Part shown: positions 36,352 through 54,800 of the stretch, piece after piece | Layout: each line of letters begins with the position of its first letter | Numbering within the stretch: the first letter of the stretch is position 1 | Origin: Spirodela intermedia | Lineage: Eukaryota; Streptophyta; Magnoliopsida; Alismatales; Araceae | DNA: 64,000 nt | NCBI GenBank assembly: GCA_902729315.2 | Contig: LR746278.1 | Coordinates: forward strand, 2,263,001-2,327,000 | Reading direction: 5' to 3' | The notes under the pieces: generated by a model | What the model was told of the DNA's origin: nothing | Seen by the model: the letters and a program-made list of their open reading frames with translations, nothing else | The model's database searches: none | Made by a program: the position numbers and the translations under genes

Positions 36352-37700
36352 GCCTGTCCCCTACCTCTGCATGTATTTTTCCTAGTCTTCCTTTGTATTC
36401 TGGGGAATCGGGGGCGGGGGTAGCCTCTCTTCTGTGCCACCATGTACATAGATTTCTGGGAGCATAAGCTCTCTATCACCCTCCACCCCCATGGCTGGCT
36501 ACTGATATTCTCGTTCTATGTACATTTCCAGCTCCCCTTCTGATACATTTCGCACCGTGCAAATCATTTCGAGTTGATTTGTTATTATTAAATGCCATTT
36601 GAAATGATATCCGATACAGAAGGAAGGGAAAAGGGGAAGGCTCTAGGCCTGATTGCTCTGTCTATCGTTGGAAGGGTGGGCTTCGTCACTGTTTATACTA
36701 GTGGAGGCTCGTCTTTTTCTCATTGTATCGAAGCTCTGAAACTCTGGCAGCGCCGCCGGGTGGGGAACGAGAGGAGCCTCCCCTCCTCTTCGTGACTGAA
36801 GAGTACGGCAGATCAGCCGCGGCTTGCCTCAGTCTGCTGGCCTCACGCAGGCACGGGGCTTCTGAAGTGTGAGAGTAGGTTATTCGGCTCCTGATGACGC
36901 AAGTGGGCGGGTTCTCATGCTGTGGCCCTGCTCCCTCTGGTGATTTCTTCATGTGCTCGCCCACCCCGTTGGTCTGGATTTCTTACACGAGGCCACCTCG
37001 CCTTCCCCAACCTCGAAAGCCTACGAACAGTAAGATCGTCCTTGTCACAGAGAGAGAGAGAGAGAGAGAGAGAGGCGCAGTAACACAGCAAGAGAGAAGC
37101 TCCAACAGATAAAGAGTGACAGAGATAGGTAGATGATGATGATGAGCTCTATCAACTCAGAAGGCGGAAAGAAAACACTGAGACACTGCGATCTATGACC
37201 CTTCAATCGATTCTGGATAACGAACGCCGGCGACTGCTTAGCCTATCATGAACTGACGAGACTGAGCGGTGTCAGTAACCGGGCCGGGCCCGTTCTTCCC
37301 CCCTCCCCCCTGCGGTGCCTGCCACGGGGGACCAACGCGAAGAAATATGACCAAATTTGACCAGAGGAGCGGACCACAACGTTCCCCACGCAGAGAAGGC
37401 ATTATCCAGGCTCGAGATCCGCCCAGCAGGGCCCTCCTCGCCAGCCGTTGGCCCCCGCGTTCCACTGGACGGAAGGAACGCCGGGACGGGCGGGTGGTCC
37501 AAACGGTGGCCACATCTGGCTAGCGCGCCATCCCCTTGCCTGATTTGTATGTCGTTTTCTACTTAATAATAACACCAACGAGAGAAATTTTCCAGTCTTG
37601 GATGTATCTTCCAGCTGGGTGGCCGACGTGGCGGGGGCGACCTCCTGTTCTGTGTTTTTTGTTTTTGGGCAGTGAACTCGCACCCAAGTGGTGTCGCAAG
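36352..37700. other. 3' flank of GLDP and intergenic DNA
   Basis: The first few hundred bases should be the GLDP 3' UTR; no exact AATAAA was seen, and attattaaatg near 36590 is a weak alternative. A GA microsatellite lies at 37049-37074. A GC-rich patch at 37280-37530 has overlapping frames on both strands but no recognisable protein. Confidence 0.4.
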
Positions 37701-38136
37701 TTGCACCCTTGAGGGTTATCTAGAGATGAAGGCCTTCTTTTGGAGACGTTTTAATTTTTGGTTGACAGTGCCATTATCTAGTAGTAACATACATTGTGAA
37801 TTGCCTGTATGTACTTCTAGTAGTAACTTTTGAAGTTGCACGCTTGTTAATTTCCTCACATGATATGCTTTTTTAGACCTTAGCGCTAAATTCAATTAAT
37901 CAGACCCTTAAACACAATAACACTCATCATCAAATTTAAAAGAAAAAATTGTAGCATGCATCAACAACCTAGTTCATGGGTTTTATAGCATACTTACTGG
38001 AAACACATTTATTATCATCTGCAAGCAACAATCATTTTTCCATTATAAAACTTCACCTATTTAGTTATCTAGTATGTTTTATAAAAACATGATCTTATAT
38101 AATTCCCCATCATTATATTTTGTATTATCATGCCCA

Positions 38137-38261
38137 ATTAGTCACTTATATATGTTTATGTCATGTTCCTCATGCCATTAGTCACTTATATCCACAAAAT
38201 TTGTAAATTTTCATGCCATTTGAGTTGTGCTCCTTTATATGTTCATGTCATGTTCCTCATG
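38137..38261. repeat. Cluster of short direct repeats
   Basis: The motif attagtcacttata occurs at about 38137-38150 and 38177-38190. The motif atgtcatgttcctcatg occurs at about 38158-38174 and 38245-38261. These are two interleaved direct-repeat pairs within 125 bases of AT-rich DNA. Confidence 0.7.
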
Positions 38262-38717
38262 TTTTTATTATAATATCAATATCACCCGCATGCAGAAATG
38301 ATTGAGCATATTTAATGACACGTAGACATGAATCTCATAATCTAGGCTCTTTATCACACTGTGTTCGAACATAGATAAATCAAATACATCATATGCATGT
38401 ATTTTTGCACAATTTTGGTCATGCAGATCGATCAAAGGTCTTGAGAAACTTCTCATTTGTTGAGAGTATGAAAGAGTTTTAGAAATTGTGGACTAAATTG
38501 TAATATGGTATTTTCTGTCGTAATATAAACAAAGATCTCATCTGGCTTAATGCAAACCTCTTGACCACACCCTATATTATATCCTTTAAACATTGTATGG
38601 GGTACCTAATTATCGTTAGTTTAAGCCCCGATACAAATATCTAGATGCATCAATGTTCTGAAGACATTAGACATTCACTAGAGAAGGAAATTTTTATGAG
38701 AGGAAATGTGAATACTC

Positions 38718-38725
38718 TATAAATA
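38718..38725 (+). promoter_or_regulatory. TATA box within an LTR-like stretch
   Basis: TATAAATA followed by ggg and, about 15 bases on, caagcaagctt. In plants this spacing is common both in LTRs and in gene promoters. No coding exon follows within 2 kb on this strand, so an LTR remnant is the better guess. Confidence 0.3.
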
Positions 38726-38729
38726 GGGC

Positions 38730-41624
38730 TTTAATACAAGCAAGCTTATTAATATAATATGCTAACATTAGAGCATAATAATTGTATTATTGCAATTATT
38801 TAAATTAGCATGTCTTGATGCTTTTACAAGATAATTCATATTGCAAGTTTGACGTAAAAGGATTCGTTCAGCGCACAATTCAATTTTGTATCAAGATTAT
38901 GGTTATATTTTTAAAAAATAAAATTAATGCTACAACCATTCGGATGTCATACAGGAACTTCAAAGTTCTTATTCTGACAAATTTTTGGGGCCCGGGCTTC
39001 GACATCAGACAGATAGAGTCAGAAGGAAAACACGGGGGGAAGCACTGGAGGGGAGGGGTCCTTTTACCTCCAACCAGATCCATCGATCACGGGAGGGGAG
39101 AGCCATCCTCTTCTTCCTCCGCCAAAGTCGAGAACTTCGTCACGATGGTTTCATCTTCCCAATGAGAACCTCTTCACTGTTCATTCCGGGACCGAAAGTT
39201 GTGGCGCCCCCGGCACATCCTGCCAGGCAGTGGATACTTCACAAGGACGAGGGGACGCCACTGCGGGGGGGGGTGGGGGGGGTGGCCGACGGGGGCGTAA
39301 GCTTCTGTCTCGGCATGAACGGTGCAGCTGGCTTCTCTTCGAAATGCAGAGGGCTCTGGGGTTATCTCTCCCGCTTAAACAACAGGCTGGTATTAGCTTC
39401 ATGATAGGATCGGATGGTTTCCTATCTCTGCTTCCTTTTAAGAGCGATTAGAGTCGGCTTCGAGATAGGAGGATAATGGCTTCGAGATGGGATGAAGTGT
39501 GCCTCTAACCAGGGGAAGAAATCACGGGCTATGGACACGAGAGACAAATTATGAGGAAAGGAACCGATATCGAACTGATCAGAATCGGGAGGCGCTGCGT
39601 CCGCTAACGTAGTCTCGTCGGGATTCGCTAATTTAAAACAAAGTCTTTGCCTGAGGTTTCGATTATCCTTCCGGTAGATATCTATGGGGAGCAAGTTTTC
39701 CCAAACAGTTTCGACCCAAGAACTGATTTTTTGAATCGATTTTTTTAATTAGAATGCAAGGGGGCAATCTACCTTCAGAGAGTTCATTCTCCTAGATAAG
39801 ATGAACATGTATAAAATTGGCTTGTCTGAGCCTAGAGCTATAATTTGTTGTTGATATAGATCTGATCAGTTACTTGGGTCTTAGAATTCTTAGGAATAGC
39901 ACGGTTATCAGCCATTCTGCACTTTATAGTAGACTAGGAACATTTTCGGATAGAGTAGAGGAAGAATTATGTTCCAGTTAATCAAGGGAGCATCATGGTT
40001 GATGAGGCATGTCCTGATGACATTATTCGAAGCTTCTCAATCTCTCTCTATCTGTTTATAGGAGCTTCCCTCTGGCTATGTTTTGATGCTACGCTCTCTA
40101 TCCATCCATTTCCCTCTCTTTCTATGAGATCCTCACTCTCTCTCAGACAGCTTCTCTCAAAGAGGCCCCTTGGATTCCACAGCAGACATCTTGCCAGGCG
40201 ATGTGCCGTCTGGAAAAACCTAGAGAGAAGGCAACTCAAAGTCCGTGACCGTAAGCTTATCCATTAATCTACTCAATCAACCAGAAAGTTTCGATGGAAA
40301 TATGCTGACAAGGGGATTACAATTCGAATCGGAAAGGATAATGATCGGCGAATTTTATTTCATCAATTTATTTATATATTTTCTGAGCGAATAAATGGAC
40401 TAGAACCAGGATATGATGGACCACCTCTGTACGTGAGAGTAAGCAATTTTTAGTCCGGGGATTTGTGCCGAGGGTATCAAAAGGAATGTCGTTCATTAAA
40501 TGTTAAGAGAAGAGAAAGTAGCCGAAGGTGATGGGTTGTCTGAAGCATGCAGACAGAGTGTCAAGGACAGACCGAAAACGACGCTTCTTGGACTCTCTCA
40601 GCAAATTGGTGCCTGGTTCTCTCTCTCTCTCTCTTGCCCTCTCCCTCTCCGGGTGTGAGGAGATGGTGGGCGGGGAGGTGGGGTGGACATGCCCAGGAGA
40701 CTGGCAGGCCCTGTACGTATCCGTGCTCTTGATCATAGAATTTAATGAGATTGTCCGATCAATTCTCCCTATCCACAGGGCACCGTGACGAGAGCGATTT
40801 GACAAGATAGAATTGGACAACGGCCAATAATCCCGACTACGTTTCTTTTCAGATTCAAGCTCGGATATCCCTGTTGGTTATTAGATATTTCTATTTCCCT
40901 GATATTGCTGCCCCCTGTAGAAACCTACGGTGACAAAATGTCTCGGCTCAACGGTCCCTTGCTTCCGCCGATCCCCTCTCATCTCTTCGGTCCCGTGGCG
41001 CTGATTTCACAAGGGAGGAGCCGGCGGAAGGGGGATAGCGAAAGAAGAACTAGAAGGCGGGGGCGCTCCAAAGGCGGGGACAGTATATTTACAGCGGAGA
41101 TAAACATGAAACGTCTAATCTCCAGTTGCTAGTCCGGCGTTCCCTGTCGCTTCGCCTGCTCCGACATTAAATGCTTCTTGTCAGTATTAAGGTAGCGATA
41201 GAGAAGAGAGGGGAAAGAGAGGAGAGAGAGGCTGGAGAGAGAGAGACGTGTGCATGCCAACATGCAGACCTGTCCTCCTACATACCCCTTCTATTCTCTA
41301 GGATTATTCCTAAAATAGTGCCCCCGATGGAGCCCGGTCGGCCGGGTCCCCTTCATCTTGGAAATCTGTTCTTGGCGGCACGTCCGCCTCCCTCTTCCTA
41401 AACCCGCAGTCTGCCTCTCTCTGAGCCGTTCTCAGTGAAGCGGCGTCGGGATCTCACGTGAACGGCCCTTTGGCTTCAGTCAGGGGCGCCCTACAAAAAA
41501 AAGTCTTGCCCTTCCGATTATGTCTTTCAGGATCCACCAGGCCTTCTCCGTTTAGCATCGGCTCTGGGTCTACTTCGCGACCCCTCCTCCCTACTTTCTA
41601 TTTAATTGGTCCTGTAGACTGATC
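38730..41624. other. Intergenic region before the GATA gene
   Basis: No gene supported. GC-rich patches at 38990-39330 and 40920-41100 contain frames up to 139 codons (38985-39404 +) without recognisable domains. A CT tract lies at 40619-40634. The last 300 bases are pyrimidine-rich and likely hold the GATA promoter and 5' UTR. Confidence 0.4.
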
Positions 41625-41650
41625 TATCTCTCTCTCTCTCTCTCTCTCTC
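41625..41650. repeat. CT microsatellite immediately before the GATA start codon
   Basis: A (TC)13 tract ends 11 bases before the ATG at 41662, so it is almost certainly in the 5' UTR. Confidence 0.9.
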
Positions 41651-41661
41651 GCCCTCCCCCC

Positions 41662-42619
41662 ATGACTCCGGTTCCAGAGTACGAAGGTTCTTCCCCATGT
41701 ACTATTCTCGGCAACCCACGCGCAGGAGGATTTTCTCTCGACGGTGAAGACCAAACTGATGATCATCTGCAAGAGAAGGTGCGCAAATTATTCATGTAGA
41801 CAGACGCTATTTAAGCGTTTCATTCCTCAAGAAGAAGCCTCCCCTATCGGATCTCACGATTCGGAGATCTCCCTCTTTCCAGGCCAATGAACACTCCCCT
41901 TCGAGGGGATCCACAGGGTGCGGCAGTTTCCCTACATCATCGTCCACGGTCACCAAAGACGACGAGTCAGGAGATATCTCCAACGGCGGTGCTACCTTCA
42001 GCTGGATGCCTTCCAAGATGAGGATCATGAGGAAGATGATGAACTCAGGGGGGATCAACGGCACAAAATCGAGTAAGAGCTCGCCGGAGCTCCGTGATCA
42101 CCAGCTATTGATCCCATACAATAGTAGCAACCGAAGTGTGCAAACTGGAGCTATCAGGGTCTGTTCGGACTGCAACACCACAAAGACCCCACTGTGGAGG
42201 AGCGGCCCTCAAGGCCCCAAGGTTGCCGCCACCCCCTTCCTCGTAAATCCTATTTCTATTGATAGCATATTTTCATCGTCAATTCTCAAGTACAAACTTC
42301 TATCGCTTCGCTGCAGTCCCTTTGCAACGCTTGTGGGATAAGGCAAAGGAAGGCAAGGAGGGCCATGGAGGCGGCTGGTCTGATCCCTGCCGCAGAGCAG
42401 ACGAAGGCACGGAAGGAGAAGATTGTGCAGAGCGAGTGCACTATCCCTTTCAAGAAGAGGTGCAAGTTTACATCTGCTCAGCCTCGGAAGAAGCTCCACT
42501 TCGACGAGTTCACCATGAGCATCAGCAACAGCTCGGCGTTCCACGGCGTGTTTCCCCAGGACGAGAAGGACGCCGCGGTATTGCTCATGGGCCTCTCTTA
42601 TGGCCTGATCCGTAGTTAA
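41662..42619 (+). CDS. B-class GATA transcription factor with LLM domain (GNC/GNL-like)
   Basis: A nuclear zinc-finger regulator; LLM-type B-GATAs control greening, chloroplast development and hormone responses. Three exons, 41662-41778, 41883-42221 and 42317-42619, give 252 residues. The finger spans exons 2 and 3: CSDCNTTKTPLWRSGPQGPK joined to SLCNACGIRQRK, a CX2CX18CX2C finger as in plant class B. A basic segment follows (RQRKARRA, then FKKRCKF). The C-terminus carries AAVLLMGLSYGLI, the Leu-Leu-Met motif diagnostic of the GNC/GNL subgroup. A Ser-rich N-terminus and the basic KMRIMRKMM stretch precede the finger. The start was chosen for MTPVPEYEG, which resembles GNC N-termini (MTPVY...). 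It lies tail to tail with the RH20 gene. Confidence 0.92.
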
Positions 42620-42749
42620 GCTATGGCGCCTCAGATCTCTCCATTTTGACCTCTTTTCCGTTCTTTGGCTGTGTCGAGTGCTTGCTTGTAGAGTGATGAA
42701 GAGTTCAATAACAAAGTGATCTTCGGTTGTGGCCATAACTATCGAGATT

Positions 42750-42755
42750 AATAAA
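42750..42755 (+). terminator. Putative poly(A) signal of the GATA gene
   Basis: AATAAA 131 bases after the stop codon. Confidence 0.45.
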
Positions 42756-42759
42756 GATT

Positions 42760-44593
42760 TCCGTCCCAGATTCTACAAGTCTTCTCCTTTCTGGGTTGTA
42801 GTTAACCTCCGGCACTACGGTCATTCCGCCGAGGATGTCCTTCAATGCTCATTATCATCTTCTCTCCAAACCTCTGACTTCCCCAAGAATCCGTGGAAAC
42901 GGCGAAAATAAATCATCAAGACGTGAAGGAACATCCTAGTCGGTTGTGAAATGCTTGATCCGAAGAGAGAAAGAGATTCCCATAGTCTCTCCGTGAGGTA
43001 CAAAACCTTCCCAGAATACAACGTGGCGAGAAATTCTCAAGACAGTAGATCGGAAACTTTAGAACCAATTCTGGTCCGCCGCGGGATGGAGCACACAGGC
43101 GACTCATCTCCCTCGTTCTTTAGCAGCGTGTGAGAAGAACAGGCATTACGGAGCTGTTCTTCCTCAAAGCCGATTGAGGTGCAATGCCAGCTTAATAGAC
43201 CTAACGAAGCAGCAGATGCACTAGATATTAGATCAGATATCTGGAAGACAGCTCGGCGGCGGCGATCCTTCACCTTACTCCTACGTATGGGCGATGGGGG
43301 AAAGGGCGCCGGGGGGTGTTCGGGACTCAGCCGACCGGCGGTTGGGGACGCAGACCCCGCACGGGGGCTGTGCCGGCGAGGCCAGGCTTGGGCTAATAGG
43401 GACGACGTGGGCACTAAAGAAAGCATCATGAGCAGCAGAGGGACCGTGTTCTTTGGCTGCGGCCGTGGGGATTTGTACGAAACAAGCGAGTCCGGGCGGC
43501 GAGAGATTCTTGATGTGTTCAAGCCCCTCGTGCAGCCAATCTAAACCTTCGATCTCACTCAGAAGACGGAGATTCATTAAACTCCACCGCTGAGATTAAT
43601 ATATTTTTCTCTGCAATAACACTCGGTGGGTAAAAGGGGAGGAATTAGCATTTATATAGAATACTAATTGCCAGTTAGTTTTGAGTAGGATGAACTAGCG
43701 TGTTTACTATTCTACGGATGCCTACCGCGTAACTATTACTATATCTGCCAACCAAGAACCTCAAACAATTGGCCTGCATACGCGAATAGGCTCCCTAATT
43801 CATGTAGAACAAAAGATTTGGCCATAACAAGTGTATGTACTCTACTGAGTGTCTCTTAATTTTTGGTTACGTAGCGTAATAATTCGATCAAAACCCACCG
43901 TCGCTTCTAAGTTAGATTTCATTTGTGGTTTCCTAGTGACATAGCCTAAAAGTCAACTTTGGGTGAGAAAAATCGTCAAACTGTCCATCTTTTGGTTAAT
44001 ACGAGTCAAAACTTTCCTTACAGGACGATTCTATGGTTTATTTTGACTTTGGTGCCCCATGAGGAGTTGAAGGCATGTGACTGCCTAGACTGGGGTTGAG
44101 GTCCACGAGGAGGCAATTAGCTACCCATTTTCTGGGATTTTCTCTAAGCCGAGGCCCACCCCGGCCCTAATAACATTACGAACAACCTAAAAATGCCGGG
44201 CCTACAACACACACCTCTAGAGAGAGAAGATCTTGCAGACTAAGGCAAAGGAGAGGGAAATTCTGTAGAACCTAGAAAGATGGCCTGAAAGGCGGACGGG
44301 CATCAGATGCTGAATTCGTGGTGGTAGAGCTTCGGTTTTCGAGGAGGCCCAAGAGTATGTCCGTGCAGAGAGATCACGTGAGAGATGGCGAACCCAGTTC
44401 AATCTCTCCCTCGAGTGCCCTAATTAACGTTGCCGTTTCTCAAGGCAGTTGTACGCGCAGTAAGAACACCACACGTAACTGCTTCTCTCAGGCCTGGCGG
44501 CCCTACAGCCGCCTCTCCGCCGGGCTGTTTCCTCAGAATCATGCATGGCGCCGTCCTGTCCTCACATCCACATAGTGGTGGAGAACTGCCCAA

Positions 44594-44627
<34 letters not shown>

Positions 44628-45320
44628 CGGATTCATTATCCCCTAAAAACTTCCAAAACGTTAACATTTTTAGTCCTTAGATTACCCGAGTTAATCACAA
44701 TTAATTTATGCCAACTACGAATCATCGCATGGAAAAAGACTAAAGACACTTTATAGGAAAACGTTTCATCACGTATCCTCCCTTCTATTGGGCCTGAGCC
44801 GAACATGAGATAGCAGAGAAGACTGCCCCCTTTCCTCCGATATCTGGGCATTGTGGGGTCTATTGGTTTTAGAATGATGGAGTAATTCAAATATTCTGAG
44901 AGTATTCTTCATAATTCGACTAAATACTACGAATTAATTTCTAGAGAAATTGGTCAATGAAAAAAAGCAGGTTTACCCATCATTTAAGTGGTGTATAAGT
45001 AGCTAAAAACCTCTCCTTCCACACCAATTCGTCAACCTCTGGAATCAACAACAGATGCTCGTTTCATGTGGAAGACGGGTTCTCATCCAAAGATTGCCAA
45101 CCTTTTCCAACCAGCTACGAAATTTACAGCCTCCAATTGGAACCAGAGAAGGATTAGAGTTGTCTTACACTCCCCGACCCCCTGCTGGGTCATCTGATGG
45201 ATCACGTCAAAATAATGAAACATCATGAAGATAGAGCACGAGTTTGCTGACTGAAAGAGAAGGCTCATTCTGTATTCACTTCTTGATGATTCTGAACACA
45301 CCCGTCCAGCTCTGAGTCAG
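42760..45320. other. Intergenic region between GATA and RH20
   Basis: No gene supported. A GC-rich patch at 43200-43540 is open on both strands (43179-43544 +, 43577-43281 -) without domains. A CT tract (44597-44624) is present. The right end should include the 3' UTR of RH20, which is transcribed leftwards. Confidence 0.4.
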
Positions 45321-51053
<5,733 letters not shown>

Positions 51054-51892
51054 CTCTCTCGTGAGCTCAGGCTCTGGTTCCTATTCTCTACCGCTCCAAC
51101 GAGGACCAGGGAGAATCCCCCACACCCAAAGCAGCGGCAGACTGTGGGAAGGTACTAGACGAAGAAAGGTCGCAGCAGAAATGAGGGCGAAGCAGGAGAA
51201 ATGAAGGGGAGGGAGACCAGGGCATACGAAATTGGGAGACCCAGTGAATCAATATTAATGGGCCTTCAGATATTTGGGCCGGCCCACTCGACTAAAGGCA
51301 GTCCAACGTTGCCTACATCACCCTCCATATTAAACGTTCCATTATTTAACAAAAAGTACACACGCGCACAGATATACGAAAAATAAGTATAAATAAATAT
51401 GATTCATACTGTACGCTATATTTTATTATTGTGTCATAAAAAAATAGAAAATAGGTCACGAGTTAGGATGGAAAAAGGCGCATATCTCTACGGTATCCCT
51501 GGTTAAGTAACAGACGTAACCCAGGCGGGAAGACTCGGTTCTGGTCACCGCCTGGCCGGGTACCTCCTACAGTATCGAGCACGCAGTTGGTGCTTACATC
51601 GCGGAAGGAGCCGTCACATAACGAGTGACCACATCCCGCAGGAGAGAGCCGTACTCTGCTCCCCCAAGAAAATGGGCCACGTCCCCTCCCCCCTCTCTCT
51701 CTCTTCTTTATTTATCATCTCTGGCGCGACTCCTATCTCTCCCTCCCTTTCGTCTCTAATTGCCGCCTCCTCACCCACGCCCGCCTCCCTCCCCCCCAAC
51801 TCGCCCCCTTCCTAGGGTTTCCACCTCCTTCCTCTCTCATCCCTCTCTGTTTGCAGACAAGGAGACAGCGGCGGTTGCGGGGAGAAGCAGAC
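51054..51892. promoter_or_regulatory. Shared intergenic promoter of RH20 (-) and NAP1 (+)
   Basis: Two housekeeping-type genes start 839 bp apart in opposite directions. The middle is AT-rich (51310-51480). Both flanks are pyrimidine-rich on the coding sense strand, as seen for CT-rich leaders (51680-51850 for NAP1). The string gccctagg-type reads and cctagggtttccacc near 51810 resemble the telo-box AAACCCTA found upstream of plant ribosome- and translation-related genes. No strong TATA box is placed for either gene. Confidence 0.55.
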
Positions 51893-54800
51893 ATGACAGA
51901 CGGCAAGTCCCAGGACTCGTTGAACCTCTCCGATCTCGGCTCCACTCTCCCACCCAACACAGCCGGTACCATCGTATTGCATCAGTGGTGTTATTAGTAG
52001 TTGTCCCCTTCTTCTTTCTTATGGTCTTCCTCCTCACTTCGTTTGGGTTCTGATCGAGTTCAGGGAACACGGCGGGCCTAGTCGCTGCTCTCCAGGTTCC
52101 ACTCTTCCCTCATATCCCCTTAAAACTTTCCATAGCATTCTATTCTGCATGTCTTCTTCATTTGTGTATAGAATACAGTCTTTCCACTTGTTTTCCGTTT
52201 TTTTATGCATCTTGCTTTCATGGATTCAGAATAAACTTCAGGCACTTGGGGGGCATGACGCTAATGTACTGGAGTCATTATCTGACAAAGTAAGGAAGCG
52301 TGTGGAGTTCCTGAAGGAGATACAGGTTTGCCTGACTTGTACATCTCTTACTTTCGAAGTTTTTTTAGTTTCGCGAGGCTTATATTCTTCCATGGTTTGA
52401 TTGCTTACTCTCTCTCGTGATGAATCTTGGGTGTGATGTAATATTTTTTGATAAGAAATAAGAAATTCCTCTGATGCTTCTCTGCTTTACTTGATATAAA
52501 TTATAAATGGACTGTCTTCATGAAGTTATTGTTGTCGTTATAAATGATCTTTCCACGTATTCAGGAGGGAGATGGAAAAAAATTCTGTAACATTTGGATT
52601 AATTTTCCGTCGTGCCCTTTTTCGAGATTTTTGTTTATGTAGCTAGTGGACTTAAAGCTGAGACGCCTTGTTGGATATTATGAACTTTGCTGTCTGTCTC
52701 CTTCATTAGTCATGGGTTTTTGATCGTGCTGACAACGTTGGTTGGACCATGCGACTCAATGTTACCGGTCACATTGTTTAACGAAGAAGTCCCTGAATCC
52801 ATTCTAGTCTCAGTTACTAGGCCTTTAATTGCTCATTTCTGCGCACAGAAATTTGAAATTGAGTGTATATATGTTCAGGCCGTTGTAGATCAATACACTA
52901 CGATGCTGCTTACATGTGAGTACATGATGCGATGCGTTCGTATTTGTGCACTTCCTTCTTCTTTGAATGAGTCTCTGTGTTTTTTTGTTGTCTCCTAATT
53001 CAGATTTTGACTTGTGGATTTTGGTTTCACTATGCTCTTTATTAGAGTGATTCGGATTGTTCAAGGTTGGGTTGATATCTCATGATTCAATCCAATCGTG
53101 AATGAAAGTGATCAAGCAGTAGCGAGATGATGTTAGTTTGCTTGTTGTTCTCTTTGTTTTTTTTTTCCTTTACCGAATTTGATGTGTTTTACCAAACAAG
53201 GTCCATGATTTGACTTTACTTTCTTTCTACATTTTTTTATCAATACTTGGAGTTTTCCAGCATTTGGCTTCCTAATTTTTTATATTTCTATCAATGACAG
53301 GTCTGAAATGCTACTATTATTATTTTGATTTAGGGCGTCGTTGTCTCTCAATAAAATATTGACTGTAATTTATGTCATCTGTTTTTTTAGCTTTTTTCCA
53401 TGTTTGCATTTGGAGTCATCCTTATCAATATTTTACAGTCGACATTTCTAATCTGACATTCTAGGGCTAAACTTGTCTGAGGAATCTTGGCATTTGGTTG
53501 ATCTTGAGCGTTAATTCATTATTATTCTCTATTGTGTTCTTTTGATAATATCTGCCAATTATGGATGCATTTACGTGGTCTCACGATTATCAGTTTATTT
53601 ATCGTATTTTTTAATGTGTTGCAGGGCCAGCATGATGAGCTTGAGGCAAAATTTTTTGAGGAGAGGGCAGCGCTGGAAGCCAAGTACCAGAAATTCTATG
53701 AGCCATTGTATACAAAGGTGCATTCGTTTATTCTATTATGTGATCATAAATGTGTGGCTTATGTGATATATAATCTTTAGTATAACTCCTTTGTCAATCC
53801 CCTTCAGTGTTAGTGCATTTTCCTTTGATACCTGATGGCATGGCAAGCAGCTATGCATGCAATGTCATAATTTTTTTAACGCAACTCATGTATCCCGTCC
53901 TAAAAGATCGGCACCCTTTCCTTGATTATTGACGCTGTACTTCAATTTTTTACGATTATTTTTCATTTTGGCATGCAGCGGTATGAGATCGTGAATGGTG
54001 TTGTTGAAGTTGATGGTCTTTTGAGTGGAGCGGCAGACACTACTGAAGAAGGCAAAGAAACTGATGGTACCCTATATTGTTTTTCCGTCTGTCTTTTAAT
54101 GATGCAACTTTTTCTTCTCTTGAAAGTTGCATCTGAATTTGTTTCAGAGAAGGGTGTACCCGGTTTTTGGCTCACTGCAATGAAAACGAATGAAGTGCTG
54201 TCCGAGGAGGTAAAAACAAGAGAAGTTGTTAGCTTTTTTTTAACTTGAAACCAAGCAACAGCTCAGTTGTTGTCTTCGACATCAGATTAAGGAGCGTGAT
54301 GAAGATGCCCTTAAGTACCTGAAAGATATCAAATGGTGCAGAATAGATAGTCCCAAGGGTTTCAAACTTGAGTTCTTCTTTGATACCAACCCTTATTTCA
54401 AGAACACAATCCTGACGAAGATATATCACATGATTGATGAGGATGAACCTATTCTAGAGAAAGCTATCGGGTACGTTTAAGTAATTTACTCATTTTTAGT
54501 TTAGAATCCTCTTGATATCTGAGTAAGTATGGGTTTGTTTCATTTCCATCTTTCCAGGACGGACATTGAGTGGTATCCGGGGAAGTGTCTGACTCAAAAG
54601 ATATTAAAAAAGAAGCCGAAGAAGGGGTCAAAGAACGCCAAACCTATCACCAAGACAGAAATTTGTGACAGCTTTTTCAACTTCTTCAGTCCTCCTCAAG
54701 TTCCTGACGATGAAGATGAACTTGATGAAGATATGGTCAGTCATATGTCTTTCCCGCTCGATCAATCGGCCAACACATCCGCCTTTCTGATGATTGTCTT

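Noticed and set aside
40300-40450. Possible organelle DNA insertion
   Set aside because: No organelle gene could be recognised, and nothing else in the window looked like plastid or mitochondrial DNA.
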